Shown here one piece after another: positions 1-7,337 of a stretch of 64,000 nucleotides of DNA; within the stretch, counting starts at the first letter, position 1, and every line of letters begins with the position of its first letter. The translations under genes were made by a program, and so were the position numbers. The stretch lies in the NCBI RefSeq assembly GCF_005938385.1, contig NZ_VCRA01000001.1, forward strand, positions 371,146 through 435,145, given 5' to 3'. Source of the stretch: Paenibacillus mesophilus (GTDB lineage: Bacteria > Bacillota > Bacilli > Paenibacillales > NBRC-103111). The notes under the pieces were generated by a model that did not search any database, was not told the origin of the DNA, and saw only the letters and a list, made by a program, of their open reading frames with translations.

Positions 1-40
1 GCAGCAAATCCTGCGTCCCCTTCGGCTTCTGAATGCTCAT
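1..40 (-). CDS. hisS: Histidyl-tRNA synthetase, N-terminal fragment
   Basis: Only the first 13 codons lie in the window. The ATG is complementary to 38-40 and follows an AGGAGGGG ribosome binding site by a few bases. The encoded start MSIQKPKGTQDLL matches the very conserved HisRS N-terminus (KPKGTQDhLP), which leads into the class II catalytic core that charges tRNA-His. The T-box leader just upstream supports an aminoacyl-tRNA synthetase. The rest of the gene continues beyond position 1. Confidence 0.9.
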   Translation of the reverse strand, partial: MSIQKPKGTQDLL

Positions 41-74
41 GCTACCCCTCCTCGCTCATTGCCCCAATTGGCCA

Positions 75-114
75 AAAAATACAAAAACCGCCCCCGGCTC
101 ATTGCCAGGGACGG
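75..114 (-). terminator. T-box terminator hairpin of hisS
   Basis: On the minus strand CCGTCCCTGGC (104-114) pairs with GCCGGGGGCGG (88-98) over 11 positions (two G-U pairs) around a 5-nt loop, followed by T-rich sequence to about 75. This is the conditional terminator of the T-box. Confidence 0.85.
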
Positions 115-494
115 GATATTCGTAAGCCGAAAATGCCCGCGGTACCACCCGCATTCGCGCTATGTCCTGCCGGGAACATTCGTTCCTCCGCTCGGTAATG
201 GATCGGGAAACGCGGCATCAAGCCATGCCTATCCGCTCCTTCAAAGCGCGCACTTTAATGCGGTTAACGCCCGCCTTACGCGATACGGCTACTGCCCGGG
301 CAACCTCCGATCGTCCGCCTGCCGCACCTGCTGTGCGAGCTGCGTCCCCGTCATGGTCGTGCCAGGAGTTCCCCGTCCGTTCTCCGGGAAGTTATTCGTT
401 CGTCCATCGCCGGGAAGCTTACAGCCGGGGCTTCCCTCTCTGTAGGTCGTGGGTTCGAGCTACTTGGTCCCATCCGCGAATCAACAAAGTTATC
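75..494 (-). promoter_or_regulatory. T-box leader of hisS
   Basis: The T-box core GGGTGGTACCGCGG is read on the minus strand at 137-150, about 100 nt before hisS, and is followed by an intrinsic terminator at 75-114. T-box RNAs sense uncharged tRNA and prevent termination when it binds; here the cognate tRNA should be tRNA-His. The 5' part contains an AGAGAG-type segment (436-441) and a stem GGGAAGC/GCTTCCC (about 413-437), as expected for stem I. A CAC triplet at 359-361 is a candidate specifier codon, but I could not fold stem I fully, so the specifier is tentative. The leader is long (about 420 nt). Confidence 0.85.
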
Positions 495-500
495 TTTATG

Positions 501-529
501 ATTGTATCCAACCGATTGCGCAAAGTCAA
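501..529 (-). promoter_or_regulatory. Sigma-A promoter of hisS T-box transcript
   Basis: Read on the minus strand: TTGACT at 524-529, a 17-bp spacer, then TACAAT at 501-506. This predicts a transcript start near 494 and sets the 5' end of the T-box leader. Confidence 0.75.
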
Positions 530-665
530 GAGCTGTGCGGGAACGGGTCCTCTTATGCCGAATATCGGACTTGCCCCGCACAATAATCGCTGCGCCAGGG
601 AATCATTATGCTACAATAAGAGTAGCGATTATTCTCGAGCAACGATTCATTAAGGAGGGCAACTC

Positions 666-944
666 ATGGAACTCGTCGGCAACTGCTCGGTTTGTCAAAC
701 GGCCGTTTATTGCAAAGGCGGTTTTCTGGACGGCGTCTCGGACAATCATATCTTATATTGTCACTCCTGCTATGAAGCATCGGGCAAGGAGCGGCAGCCC
801 GGCAGCGGCGGCACGGCCGCAGACGGCCCGGATGCGGATTTAACCGGCGGAGCCGCCGATTCTGGCAGTCCCCCGCGCAACGTCCCGCCGCTTCGTCACG
901 GAAGCGATCATAAGAGCGGCTCCGGCGACCCCGATCCAGCTTAG
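666..944 (+). CDS. Small putative zinc-ribbon protein
   Basis: The ATG follows AAGGAGGG at ideal distance, so translation is very likely. The first 40 residues carry two CxxC pairs (CSVC near residue 8 and CHSC near 33), a treble-clef or zinc-ribbon arrangement. I do not recognise a named family. The last 50 residues are rich in Gly, Pro, Asp and Ser, look disordered, and overlap the 3' end of the convergent gene by 105 bp. The tail may be real or may reflect a frame change, because another frame ends at 843, right after the low-complexity part begins. Function unknown; zinc binding is inference. Confidence 0.6.
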   Translation: MELVGNCSVCQTAVYCKGGFLDGVSDNHILYCHSCYEASGKERQPGSGGTAADGPDADLTGGAADSGSPPRNVPPLRHGSDHKSGSGDPDPA

Positions 945-2054
945 AATAGATGATGGGGCGCCTACGTTCAGACCTTGCCGGAAGTAGAACAGATCGCGCA
1001 GTCCTTCGACGCTGAAGCGGAACGGAATCCAGGAATATAGCCAATCCCGCGTCGCATCCGGCAAAAATTCGGGAGGCAGGCCGAGTATCGGCAGTCCGAA
1101 AAAGAACAGCAGCACGAGAATTGGCATCCCCTTCAGCCCTATCCAGGAAAGGACCGCAGATTGCAGCAAGTAGAAGCAGAATACGGCCAGCGCCAGGAAC
1201 CAAAACGTATTTGTCCAGTCCGGGATACGGAGACCGAACAAGCTGTCCGAGATCAGCAATTCCGAACCGGCGGCAACAACCGCATAGATGGCTCCCGCAA
1301 TCAATTGAGCCGTTACTACGGCCAATCTTCCCGTTTCCTTCAGCTTGCCGCCCGTCAAGTACATCAGCGCGCTCGCGGTCAAAGCCGCGAGCCAAGCCAA
1401 TTGGGTCAGCACGACAGGGGCATTTCCGTTGGCCGAATTGGCGGTGATCGGATTTATTGTCTCAAACGATGCCGCCAGCGGAGCGGCCAGCGCTCTCGCC
1501 TGCGCGATCGACACAGTCGAGCCCCGGGCTTGCTGGATTTGCGCCAACGCCTGTTCTCGGAGTTGCGCGTTGATCCCTTCCACCATTTTCCCCAGCGCCT
1601 GCGTCGCCATGGATGCCGCCACACCGCTTTTCCCTTGATTGATCAGCACACGAATGCCCGCGGTCCCGGGCGATGGCGACATCAGCGAGACATAATTGGC
1701 GCTCAAGTTATCAGGCAAAATTACCGCCGCATAATACGTCTGCCGGTCCAAACCTTTCAATGCTTCGCTTTCGCTGTCCAATACGGTCCAGGCAAACGGC
1801 GGCGCTTCCCCGCTCGCCGCTTGTGCTTGTGTCGCCGTCAGTTTCTGCTTGATCATTTCCCCTACGTTTACTTTGCCGACGCCGGGTATTTCCGCCCCGC
1901 GATCCGCTGCGACCAGAGCAATCGGCAAATGTTTCGGAACTGGATTAACCGTTGATCCCAATATGGCCCAGCCCAGCACGGCAATGACCGCTATCATGGC
2001 TGCCAATCCGATCCAAACCGTCTTCTGCGCAAAAAATGATCTTATCCCACTCAT
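840..2054 (-). CDS. YhgE/Pip-like (DUF3533/SNG1-type) ABC-2-like membrane protein
   Basis: 404 residues. One membrane segment lies near the N-terminus (about 12-33), followed by a long extracytoplasmic region containing the family phrase LPIALVAADRG. The C-terminal half has about five hydrophobic segments (about 215-390). This is the layout of YhgE/Pip and DUF3533 proteins, related to ABC-2 permeases; members act in export or phage and type VII secretion-linked functions, but the substrate here cannot be read from sequence. There is no ATPase gene nearby. The gene lies directly downstream of a TetR gene and has its own promoter overlapped by a palindromic operator (2093-2110), so TetR repression is expected. 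The start is supported by GGGAG upstream of ATG. Confidence 0.75.
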   Translation of the reverse strand: MSGIRSFFAQKTVWIGLAAMIAVIAVLGWAILGSTVNPVPKHLPIALVAADRGAEIPGVGKVNVGEMIKQKLTATQAQAASGEAPPFAWTVLDSESEALKGLDRQTYYAAVILPDNLSANYVSLMSPSPGTAGIRVLINQGKSGVAASMATQALGKMVEGINAQLREQALAQIQQARGSTVSIAQARALAAPLAASFETINPITANSANGNAPVVLTQLAWLAALTASALMYLTGGKLKETGRLAVVTAQLIAGAIYAVVAAGSELLISDSLFGLRIPDWTNTFWFLALAVFCFYLLQSAVLSWIGLKGMPILVLLFFFGLPILGLPPEFLPDATRDWLYSWIPFRFSVEGLRDLFYFRQGLNVGAPSSILSWIGVAGAALMIASVTKRRDVARGTARIGGSAG

Positions 2055-2082
2055 GCCGAACAGCTCCCATCGTTTTTAGTTT

Positions 2083-2111
2083 ATTATAATTTTCACTGAA
2101 CATTCAGTGAA
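2083..2111 (-). promoter_or_regulatory. Promoter with TetR operator upstream of the YhgE/Pip-like gene
   Basis: Read on the minus strand: TTCACT (2106-2111), 17-bp spacer, TATAAT (2083-2088). A perfect inverted repeat, TCACTGAA (2093-2100) and TTCAGTGA (2103-2110) with a 2-bp centre, covers the spacer and the -35 box, so a bound dimer would block RNA polymerase. The adjacent TetR gene is the obvious ligand. Confidence 0.8.
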
Positions 2112-2159
2112 TTAAAAACCGTAAATAAAGTCTCCCCGCTCCGAGGAGACTTGCCGCGG

Positions 2160-2819
2160 TCAACCTGGCGCCGCGCCGCCGTTCGTCCAGCCGTCCACCA
2201 AATGGGCGATCATCCGTTCCCTGAACGTATCCGCATCCCCATCGGTCAGATCGATGCCGGAAACGGTTTTGAATACGATCATCATATTGACGGACATAAC
2301 CTGTATGGCCGCCAGATCATAATCGATCTCGCGTATTTGCCCGAGGGCGGCACGCCTCTCCAGCAGTTTTGCCAGCAGAGCCCGGCGCTGGCCTACCGAC
2401 TCCGACAAGTAGCCGACGACGCTCTCATCAAGCAGCTCCTGCTCCCGGAACTGAATGCGCAGCAGCTCTTTGTCGGACAACAATATCCGGTAAACCGCGG
2501 TCAAAAAATCGACCAAGCATGTCTTCAGCGGCACATCGGGATCGTCATGCATAAGAATCCTCGATTCGTCCACTTGCAATACCCGCTTCTCGTGGCCTTC
2601 CTTTATAATCGATTGGAGCATCTCCATCTTGCCGTCCGGAAAATAATGATACAGCAGGCCGTCGGCCATCCCAATCTTCTGGCTGATCATTCGTGTCGAG
2701 GTAGCGTGATATCCTTTCTCCGCGAACAACGACTTAGCTGCAGCCAACAGCTGCTCCTTACGCTCGGCCGCTTGTTTATCCCGGCTAGTTCCATTGCGGC
2801 CCCGGGGCTGTTTGCTCAT
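2160..2819 (-). CDS. TetR-family transcriptional regulator
   Basis: 219 residues. The N-terminal helix-turn-helix (about 22-68) has the family pattern KEQLLAAAKSLFAEKGYHAT followed by GMADGLLYHYFPDGK. The C-terminal ligand domain is divergent, as is usual. It is transcribed towards the YhgE/Pip-like gene 105 bp downstream. The operator at 2093-2110 and a weaker palindrome over its own promoter (2847-2862) suggest that it represses both the transporter-like gene and itself. The inducer is unknown. Confidence 0.9.
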   Translation of the reverse strand: MSKQPRGRNGTSRDKQAAERKEQLLAAAKSLFAEKGYHATSTRMISQKIGMADGLLYHYFPDGKMEMLQSIIKEGHEKRVLQVDESRILMHDDPDVPLKTCLVDFLTAVYRILLSDKELLRIQFREQELLDESVVGYLSESVGQRRALLAKLLERRAALGQIREIDYDLAAIQVMSVNMMIVFKTVSGIDLTDGDADTFRERMIAHLVDGWTNGGAAPG

Positions 2820-2846
2820 TTCCCGCTCACTCTTTCTACATTTTCA

Positions 2847-2896
2847 TTCACCGATCGTTCAACGAAATCATACATCGGGGACAAGTCGGTTGTCAA
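2847..2896 (-). promoter_or_regulatory. tetR promoter with degenerate operator
   Basis: On the minus strand: TTGACA (2891-2896), 18-bp spacer, TATGAT (2867-2872). Just downstream, TTGAACGA/TCGGTGAA (2847-2862) forms an inverted repeat with 6 of 8 matching positions and resembles the stronger operator at 2093-2110. The position near +1 fits autorepression. Confidence 0.65.
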
Positions 2897-3105
2897 TAAG
2901 CTGCGCAGCACGAACAACGCCCGACAAAGAAAAGAACCCGCAGCATGCGCCGCAGGTTATCCATAGTTTATATGAAAAAGGGGGTCGAGATTTATTATAG
3001 GCCCGGCACATTAAAGCGGAATGAAAAACAGATTACATTCATGTTACAATTCGGAAAACGATTGCAGCGAGCGTAAAGTGCGAGTCATTTCCCTCGACTA
3101 AGCAA

Positions 3106-3243
3106 AATAAGAGTTGTTTGTAACTCCTATTGAGAGGAAAATCGACCATTTTTATCAAATAACCGATGTTTGGGACTCTAATTCCAGAGCAATCTGCAAA
3201 AACGCACCGGTTTATCCAAAGTAAGAGTCCCTATCGACTCCTA
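3106..3243. repeat. Dispersed paired-hairpin repeat, copy 1
   Basis: A 26-bp imperfect palindrome (3106-3131), beginning AATAAGAGTTGT, is followed by AT-rich sequence and a second hairpin (3222-3243) with arms TAAGAGTC and GACTCCTA. The same arrangement recurs at 51206-51403. About 21 of 26 bases of the first palindrome are shared, and so are short flanking blocks (GAGG...ACCATTTT; TCCAAA before the second hairpin). It encodes nothing visible. Confidence 0.6.
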
Positions 3244-3329
3244 GCTGTTGTGCCTACCCTATTCTGCGACAATTAAGAGCTAACAAAGTAACAAAGACTG
3301 CTATTTGCATATGCACAATCCGGTTCAAA

Positions 3330-3364
3330 CAAAAGAAGCGTCCCCCCGCTTCCGGGGAGACGCT
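3330..3364 (-). terminator. Terminator of the FAD oxidoreductase gene
   Basis: On the minus strand an 11-bp stem AGCGTCTCCCC / GGGGGGACGCT (arms at 3354-3364 and 3337-3347) is followed by TCTTTTGTTTG. Confidence 0.8.
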
Positions 3365-3404
3365 CTCCAATGAACCCTATTATGCCCGCTTATCGCAAGC
3401 GCCT

Positions 3405-5360
3405 TTATTTCTTCTTCCGAACCGCTTCCACCAAATCGCGGATCATCATGTACGTGTCGCCGTTGTTCAGCTTCTGCTTGTCCGCGATCGAGTCGATCGT
3501 CGCCTGCTGCAGCAAGCCTTTGGCCTGCAGCTCCTGCACCGACTGGGCGGCCGTGACTTCGTAGCCCATCGTCTTGGCCATCGTCCATGCAGCTTGCTCG
3601 AGCGTGAGCGGCTGTTTCGCAGGCTCCTGCATGCCGGAGACGACTCCGCTCGGATCGCCGGTCAGCTTGTTCACCCGCTTCACGCCCTGCATCAAGTTGA
3701 GCAGACGCTGCGGATTCGAGTCCGGCTGCGTATTGAAACCGCTGTTGTCATATCCGCCGATGACGAGCCCCATGCTGACGACTTCCTTCAAGCCCGGATA
3801 CGCCTTCTGCTCCATGAACGCTTCCGGCTTAGGCTGATAAGCCTTCAAATCCATTCCTTGCTTGTTCAGCATATCCTGGAGCGTTGCAATCTGCTCCTTC
3901 GAAGCCGACATCTCGCGGAACGTTACGCCTTTGTCGATAGCGAGCTTGGCTGCCGCTCCGGCCGATTCGGCGGTCGCCATGCCGACCGGAATGACCCTGG
4001 CGCTTCCGTGCGGAAGCGTATCGAAGCTGGCGGATCGGCCGACGACGAGCAGATTGTCCACTTTAAGCGGCACAATCGAGCGGAACGGAATCGCGTACTT
4101 GAGAGGATGGCTCATGACCGCTCCGTTGTCGGACGGCGACGTGCGCTGGATGTCTACCGGGTACGACCCGAAAGCGATGCGGTCCCATTGGTCGCGGTTC
4201 TCCAGCACGTCGATCATCGTCAGCCGGTATTCTCCGAGCATATGTCTCGTCTCCCGGACGTACAGCTCCGGCGCCGTACCGGTAAGCTCCACACCGGCGA
4301 ATTCCGGGTACAGCTTCTTCATATGCTCCAGTACGTACGGCAGCTCTTTCTTGCCGATCTCGAACGCCTCCGCGCGCGATTTCGGATCAAGCCCGTCAAT
4401 GCCGAATATTTGCAGCGCGTTAATAAGAATCGTATTGTCGTTTTGGCGGCCGATGTTGAGGCCGCGCATTTTGACCCGCTCCTTGTTGTTCGGCGGGTAT
4501 TTCTGCATTTCCCCGTAACCCCACGCGCTCAGCTCGTTGGCGTCCGTGTTCGGGTCGCCGTCGTCCTTCAGCCGCTTCTGCACTTGCTTCCACACTTCGG
4601 GAGTGACGTTGTTCAAGCGGAATACGAGCGTTACCGCCATTCTCGATTTCTCGTCCCCGAGGTCGGCTCGTCCGATCGTGCTCGGCACTCCGGCAGATGC
4701 GGCGATATCCGCATCCTGCGTAGCGTCGATGACCGCTTTGGCCGATACTTCCTGCACGGAGCCGTCGGCCTTCGTGATCGTCACTCCGGTCACCTTCTGA
4801 TTGCCGTTCGTACCGGCGGCCAGCTTCGGCGCGATCGATTTCGTTTTCAGCAGCAGGTCGATGTTTTTCTCGTTCTTGACGAGCGTGTTGAAAGCGTTGG
4901 CCGCCGTTACGACGTCGAACGAATCGCCCTCCACCTTCTTATACCATTCCATGAATATGCCTTGATTCAATATATCCGCTTTGCCCGGTATAAGACTGTT
5001 CTTCTCTCTGTCGTAATTGTGGTCGAGACTGTTCAGCCAGCCCAGCGTCATAAGGCCGCCCAAAATTTCCCGGTCGCGTCCGTCGACTAACAGCGTTTTC
5101 AATCCGTTGCGAGCTGCGGAAACGGCGGCTGCCACCCCTTCGGGGTCCGTGCCGACGACGATGACGTCGTACGCGTTTTTCACCGTTTGCACCGATTGTA
5201 CCGCGGCAAGCTCCCCCGGCTTCCCCGGCGACTGCTTTCCTTTGCGGTCCCACAGCAGCCCTACTGCGGTAACGGCGGCGATAGCGAGGGCACAGCCGAT
5301 CAAAAGCAGCATGACGATAACATTTTTGCGTGCGGTTGCGCGATCTACATGTCGAGCCAT
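3405..5360 (-). CDS. Membrane-anchored FAD-dependent oxidoreductase
   Basis: 651 residues from the chosen ATG at 5360 (AGGA upstream). The open frame extends to 5543, but that extension looks non-coding. A transmembrane helix (about 13-36) is followed by a Rossmann FAD motif, YDVIVVGTDPEGVAAAVSAA (about 64-83). The second glycine of the usual GxGxxG is replaced by Asp-Pro. The body matches the FAD_oxidored (PF12831) family, often annotated as xanthan-lyase-like. The last 75 residues resemble an S-layer homology segment (LTLEQAAWTMAKTMGY, then LQAKGLL). The protein is probably bound to the outer face of the membrane. The substrate is unknown. A family relative is encoded at 44973-46262. Confidence 0.75.
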   Translation of the reverse strand: MARHVDRATARKNVIVMLLLIGCALAIAAVTAVGLLWDRKGKQSPGKPGELAAVQSVQTVKNAYDVIVVGTDPEGVAAAVSAARNGLKTLLVDGRDREILGGLMTLGWLNSLDHNYDREKNSLIPGKADILNQGIFMEWYKKVEGDSFDVVTAANAFNTLVKNEKNIDLLLKTKSIAPKLAAGTNGNQKVTGVTITKADGSVQEVSAKAVIDATQDADIAASAGVPSTIGRADLGDEKSRMAVTLVFRLNNVTPEVWKQVQKRLKDDGDPNTDANELSAWGYGEMQKYPPNNKERVKMRGLNIGRQNDNTILINALQIFGIDGLDPKSRAEAFEIGKKELPYVLEHMKKLYPEFAGVELTGTAPELYVRETRHMLGEYRLTMIDVLENRDQWDRIAFGSYPVDIQRTSPSDNGAVMSHPLKYAIPFRSIVPLKVDNLLVVGRSASFDTLPHGSARVIPVGMATAESAGAAAKLAIDKGVTFREMSASKEQIATLQDMLNKQGMDLKAYQPKPEAFMEQKAYPGLKEVVSMGLVIGGYDNSGFNTQPDSNPQRLLNLMQGVKRVNKLTGDPSGVVSGMQEPAKQPLTLEQAAWTMAKTMGYEVTAAQSVQELQAKGLLQQATIDSIADKQKLNNGDTYMMIRDLVEAVRKKK

Positions 5361-5591
5361 TGATCCCATCCTATTCTCATAAGTAAAATGACATCCAAAG
5401 TGTATCATAATCGGGGCATTCGGGCAAAACGCTCCAATCCAAACCCTCCGGCCCGAAAGAAAAGTGCAAAGTCGCGTTCGACCTATCGCTTTCGATTCAG
5501 CAACTGCATGAGGTATTTCCTGACGGTGAAGATGGGTAGGCATAATGGAAAACAGAGCAAATTAGAAGAAATCTCGGAATAGAATACAGGT

Positions 5592-5597
5592 TATAAT
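5592..5597 (+). promoter_or_regulatory. -10 box upstream of the MFS gene
   Basis: A perfect TATAAT lies 29-38 bp before the candidate starts of the MFS gene. No good -35 hexamer is visible at 17 bp. Confidence 0.4.
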
Positions 5598-5625
5598 AGT
5601 ACGGAAACGATTTTAGAAGGAGAGT

Positions 5626-6888
5626 GTGAGAGGTTTGGATTCGCATCAGACTACCGCAAGTACCCCAAGTATTCTTGGCAACCGTTTTATTCAAACTATA
5701 CTGTTGTCGAACGTGCTGCTGCAGATTGGAATTTGGGTGCGAAATTTCGCGATTCTGCTTTACGTCGCCGAACGGACTAACAACGATCCCTACGCGATAT
5801 CGCTTATCAGTATAGCCGAATTCGCGCCGATCTTCGTGTTTTCGTTCATTGGCGGCACGTTCGCCGACCGGTGGCTGCCGAAACGAACGATGATCTGGTG
5901 CGATCTGCTGTCTGCCGCGTCCGTGTTCATTGTGCTGCTGACCATTCATTACGGATCTTGGCATTCCGTTTACTTTGTTACGTTCATATCGGCCATATTG
6001 TCGCAGTTTTCGCAGCCGTCGGGCATGCGTCTATTCAAGCAGCATGTACCGGAACATCAGCTTCAGCAGGGAATGGCATTGTTCCAGTCGCTCATGGCGA
6101 TATTTTTGGTGCTGGGGCCGATGCTCGGAACTTTCCTTTACAGCAACCTCGGCCTGGAGCCTTCCATCGCAGTCATGGGTGTTGTATTTATACTGTCCGC
6201 ACTGGTACTGATGCGCCTGCCCAAGGACCGGGTCGATAAGGCCGCCCATTCCGGAAAGGGCCAGTTTCGCAAGGAGTTTGTCGAGGGCTTTCGTTATGTA
6301 TGGAACAGCCCTGTTCTTCGGATGCTCGGGCTTGCGTTCATACTGGCGGGTCTCGCCGTCGGTCTGGCCCAAGCGCTCACCCTGTTTATCGTAACGGAGA
6401 GGTTGGGCCGAACCGAGGAGTTCTTGCAATACATCCTCATGGTTAACGGCGCGGCCATGTTGATCGGCGGAGGAATCGTTGCCGTTTTTTCGAAGCGGGT
6501 CGCGCCGCAGCTTTTGCTGGCGCTCGGTATGCTGTTCAGCGCCCTATGTACGGTCATCGTCGGGTATTCGACAAGCGTTGCGGTAACGTTGGTCACTCAG
6601 TTTGTGAACGGACTTGTGTTCCCTTGTATCCACATCGGGATCAGTACGATGATCTTGAAATGGTCGCATGAGTCGATAGTCGGCCGGGTCAACGGGGTGC
6701 TGAATCCCATGTTCATGGGGATGATGGTTGTATCCATGTCATTTGCCGGAGCGCTGAAACACTCGTATCCGCTCGAGTCGATCTACACGGCCGCAGGCAT
6801 CTTGTTCCTGATCGGCGCTTCGGTTATGGTTCCGATTATGAACAAAAAGGCTCCGGAATCGGCAAATGCCGTATCGCCGAGCTCCTGA
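5626..6888 (+). CDS. Major facilitator superfamily transporter
   Basis: 420 residues with about 12 hydrophobic helices. The family loop 2-3 motif appears as GGTFADRWLPKRTMIWCDLL after helix 2. This is the layout of the MFS_3/enterobactin-exporter (EntS-like) and macrolide-efflux group, which move small molecules out using the proton gradient. The substrate is not predictable. AAGGAGAG lies 3 bp before the GTG at 5626 and 12 bp before an in-frame TTG at 5635, so the true start could be either. It is flanked by genes on the other strand, so it is monocistronic. Confidence 0.85.
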   Translation: MRGLDSHQTTASTPSILGNRFIQTILLSNVLLQIGIWVRNFAILLYVAERTNNDPYAISLISIAEFAPIFVFSFIGGTFADRWLPKRTMIWCDLLSAASVFIVLLTIHYGSWHSVYFVTFISAILSQFSQPSGMRLFKQHVPEHQLQQGMALFQSLMAIFLVLGPMLGTFLYSNLGLEPSIAVMGVVFILSALVLMRLPKDRVDKAAHSGKGQFRKEFVEGFRYVWNSPVLRMLGLAFILAGLAVGLAQALTLFIVTERLGRTEEFLQYILMVNGAAMLIGGGIVAVFSKRVAPQLLLALGMLFSALCTVIVGYSTSVAVTLVTQFVNGLVFPCIHIGISTMILKWSHESIVGRVNGVLNPMFMGMMVVSMSFAGALKHSYPLESIYTAAGILFLIGASVMVPIMNKKAPESANAVSPSS

Positions 6889-7286
6889 AGCCAATCGTCG
6901 CAATCGTGGCGGACCGAAACCAGATCGCATGCAGCTTCAATCCTGATACGGTCTGGTTTCTCCAAAAGCCCCTGTCCCAATCGCTTATTCCTACGGATGA
7001 AAAGCGGAAAAGCTCACGGAACTTGGAGTTCCGTTATTTCGAAAACAAAGGGTTGAAATCGGGCTTAACGGAAGTTTGAGTTCCGCTATCGGACAAAACA
7101 AACATCATTTTATACTAAAACGGGGCAAATAACGGAACTGAAAGTTCCATTTACGATGGTTTTCCCCTCTTTCTGAATCAATAGAGGAAATGAAAGTTCC
7201 GTTTAACTCTCCATCGAATCTTTCGTATGAAAGTGACACGCAAGAATATACTTCGTTTCAGAACGGTGAAGAACTTATTCCAAAAA
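6889..7286. other. Intergenic region with a palindrome array
   Basis: About 400 bp between the convergent MFS and dioxygenase genes. Four GGAACT/AGTTCC palindromes (7016-7206) occupy its centre. No ORF with a ribosome binding site is visible. Confidence 0.6.
7016..7206. repeat. Array of four GGAACT/AGTTCC palindromes
   Basis: Four imperfect inverted repeats share the core GGAACT-(3 or 4)-AGTTCC with AACGG or CCGTTA flanks. They lie at 7016-7037, 7065-7088, 7129-7153 and 7186-7206. The outer bases vary, so this is not a precise tandem duplication. Confidence 0.65.
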
Positions 7287-7324
7287 AACCGGCATTCTCC
7301 CGAACAGGAGAATACCGGTTTTTG
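7280..7324. terminator. Bidirectional terminator between MFS and dioxygenase genes
   Basis: A 14-bp stem, AACCGGCATTCTCC (7287-7300) with GGAGAATACCGGTT (7307-7320), has a 6-nt loop, an A-run on the left and a T-run on the right. It can stop transcription in both directions between the convergent genes. Confidence 0.85.
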
Positions 7325-7337
7325 CATGTCCAGACCG

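Larger units (their letters stand above)
2820..3404. other. Intergenic region without protein gene
   Basis: 585 bp. It holds the tetR promoter (2867-2896), a minus-strand hairpin with a T-rich tail (about 2928-2963), a minus-strand TATAAT (about 2994-2999), a dispersed hairpin repeat (3106-3243) and the terminator of the FAD oxidoreductase gene (3330-3364). I see no convincing ORF with a ribosome binding site. Confidence 0.6.

Noticed and set aside
436..472. tRNA-like 3' half (GTCGTGGGTTCGAGC ... TTGGTCCCA) on the plus strand
   Set aside because: The T-arm does not pair, there is no anticodon half, and the segment lies inside the minus-strand T-box stem I.
2964..2998. Tiny ORF (about 23 codons) starting near 2961 on the minus strand
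   Set aside because: No ribosome binding site and it runs through the hairpin and the tetR promoter.
3594..5090. Long plus-strand open frame antisense to the FAD oxidoreductase gene
   Set aside because: No ribosome binding site, arginine-rich composition typical of a GC-rich antisense shadow, and the minus-strand gene has clear domains.
7016..7206. CRISPR-like repeat array
   Set aside because: Units are imperfect palindromes with unequal spacing and no constant repeat or spacer length, and there are no cas genes.
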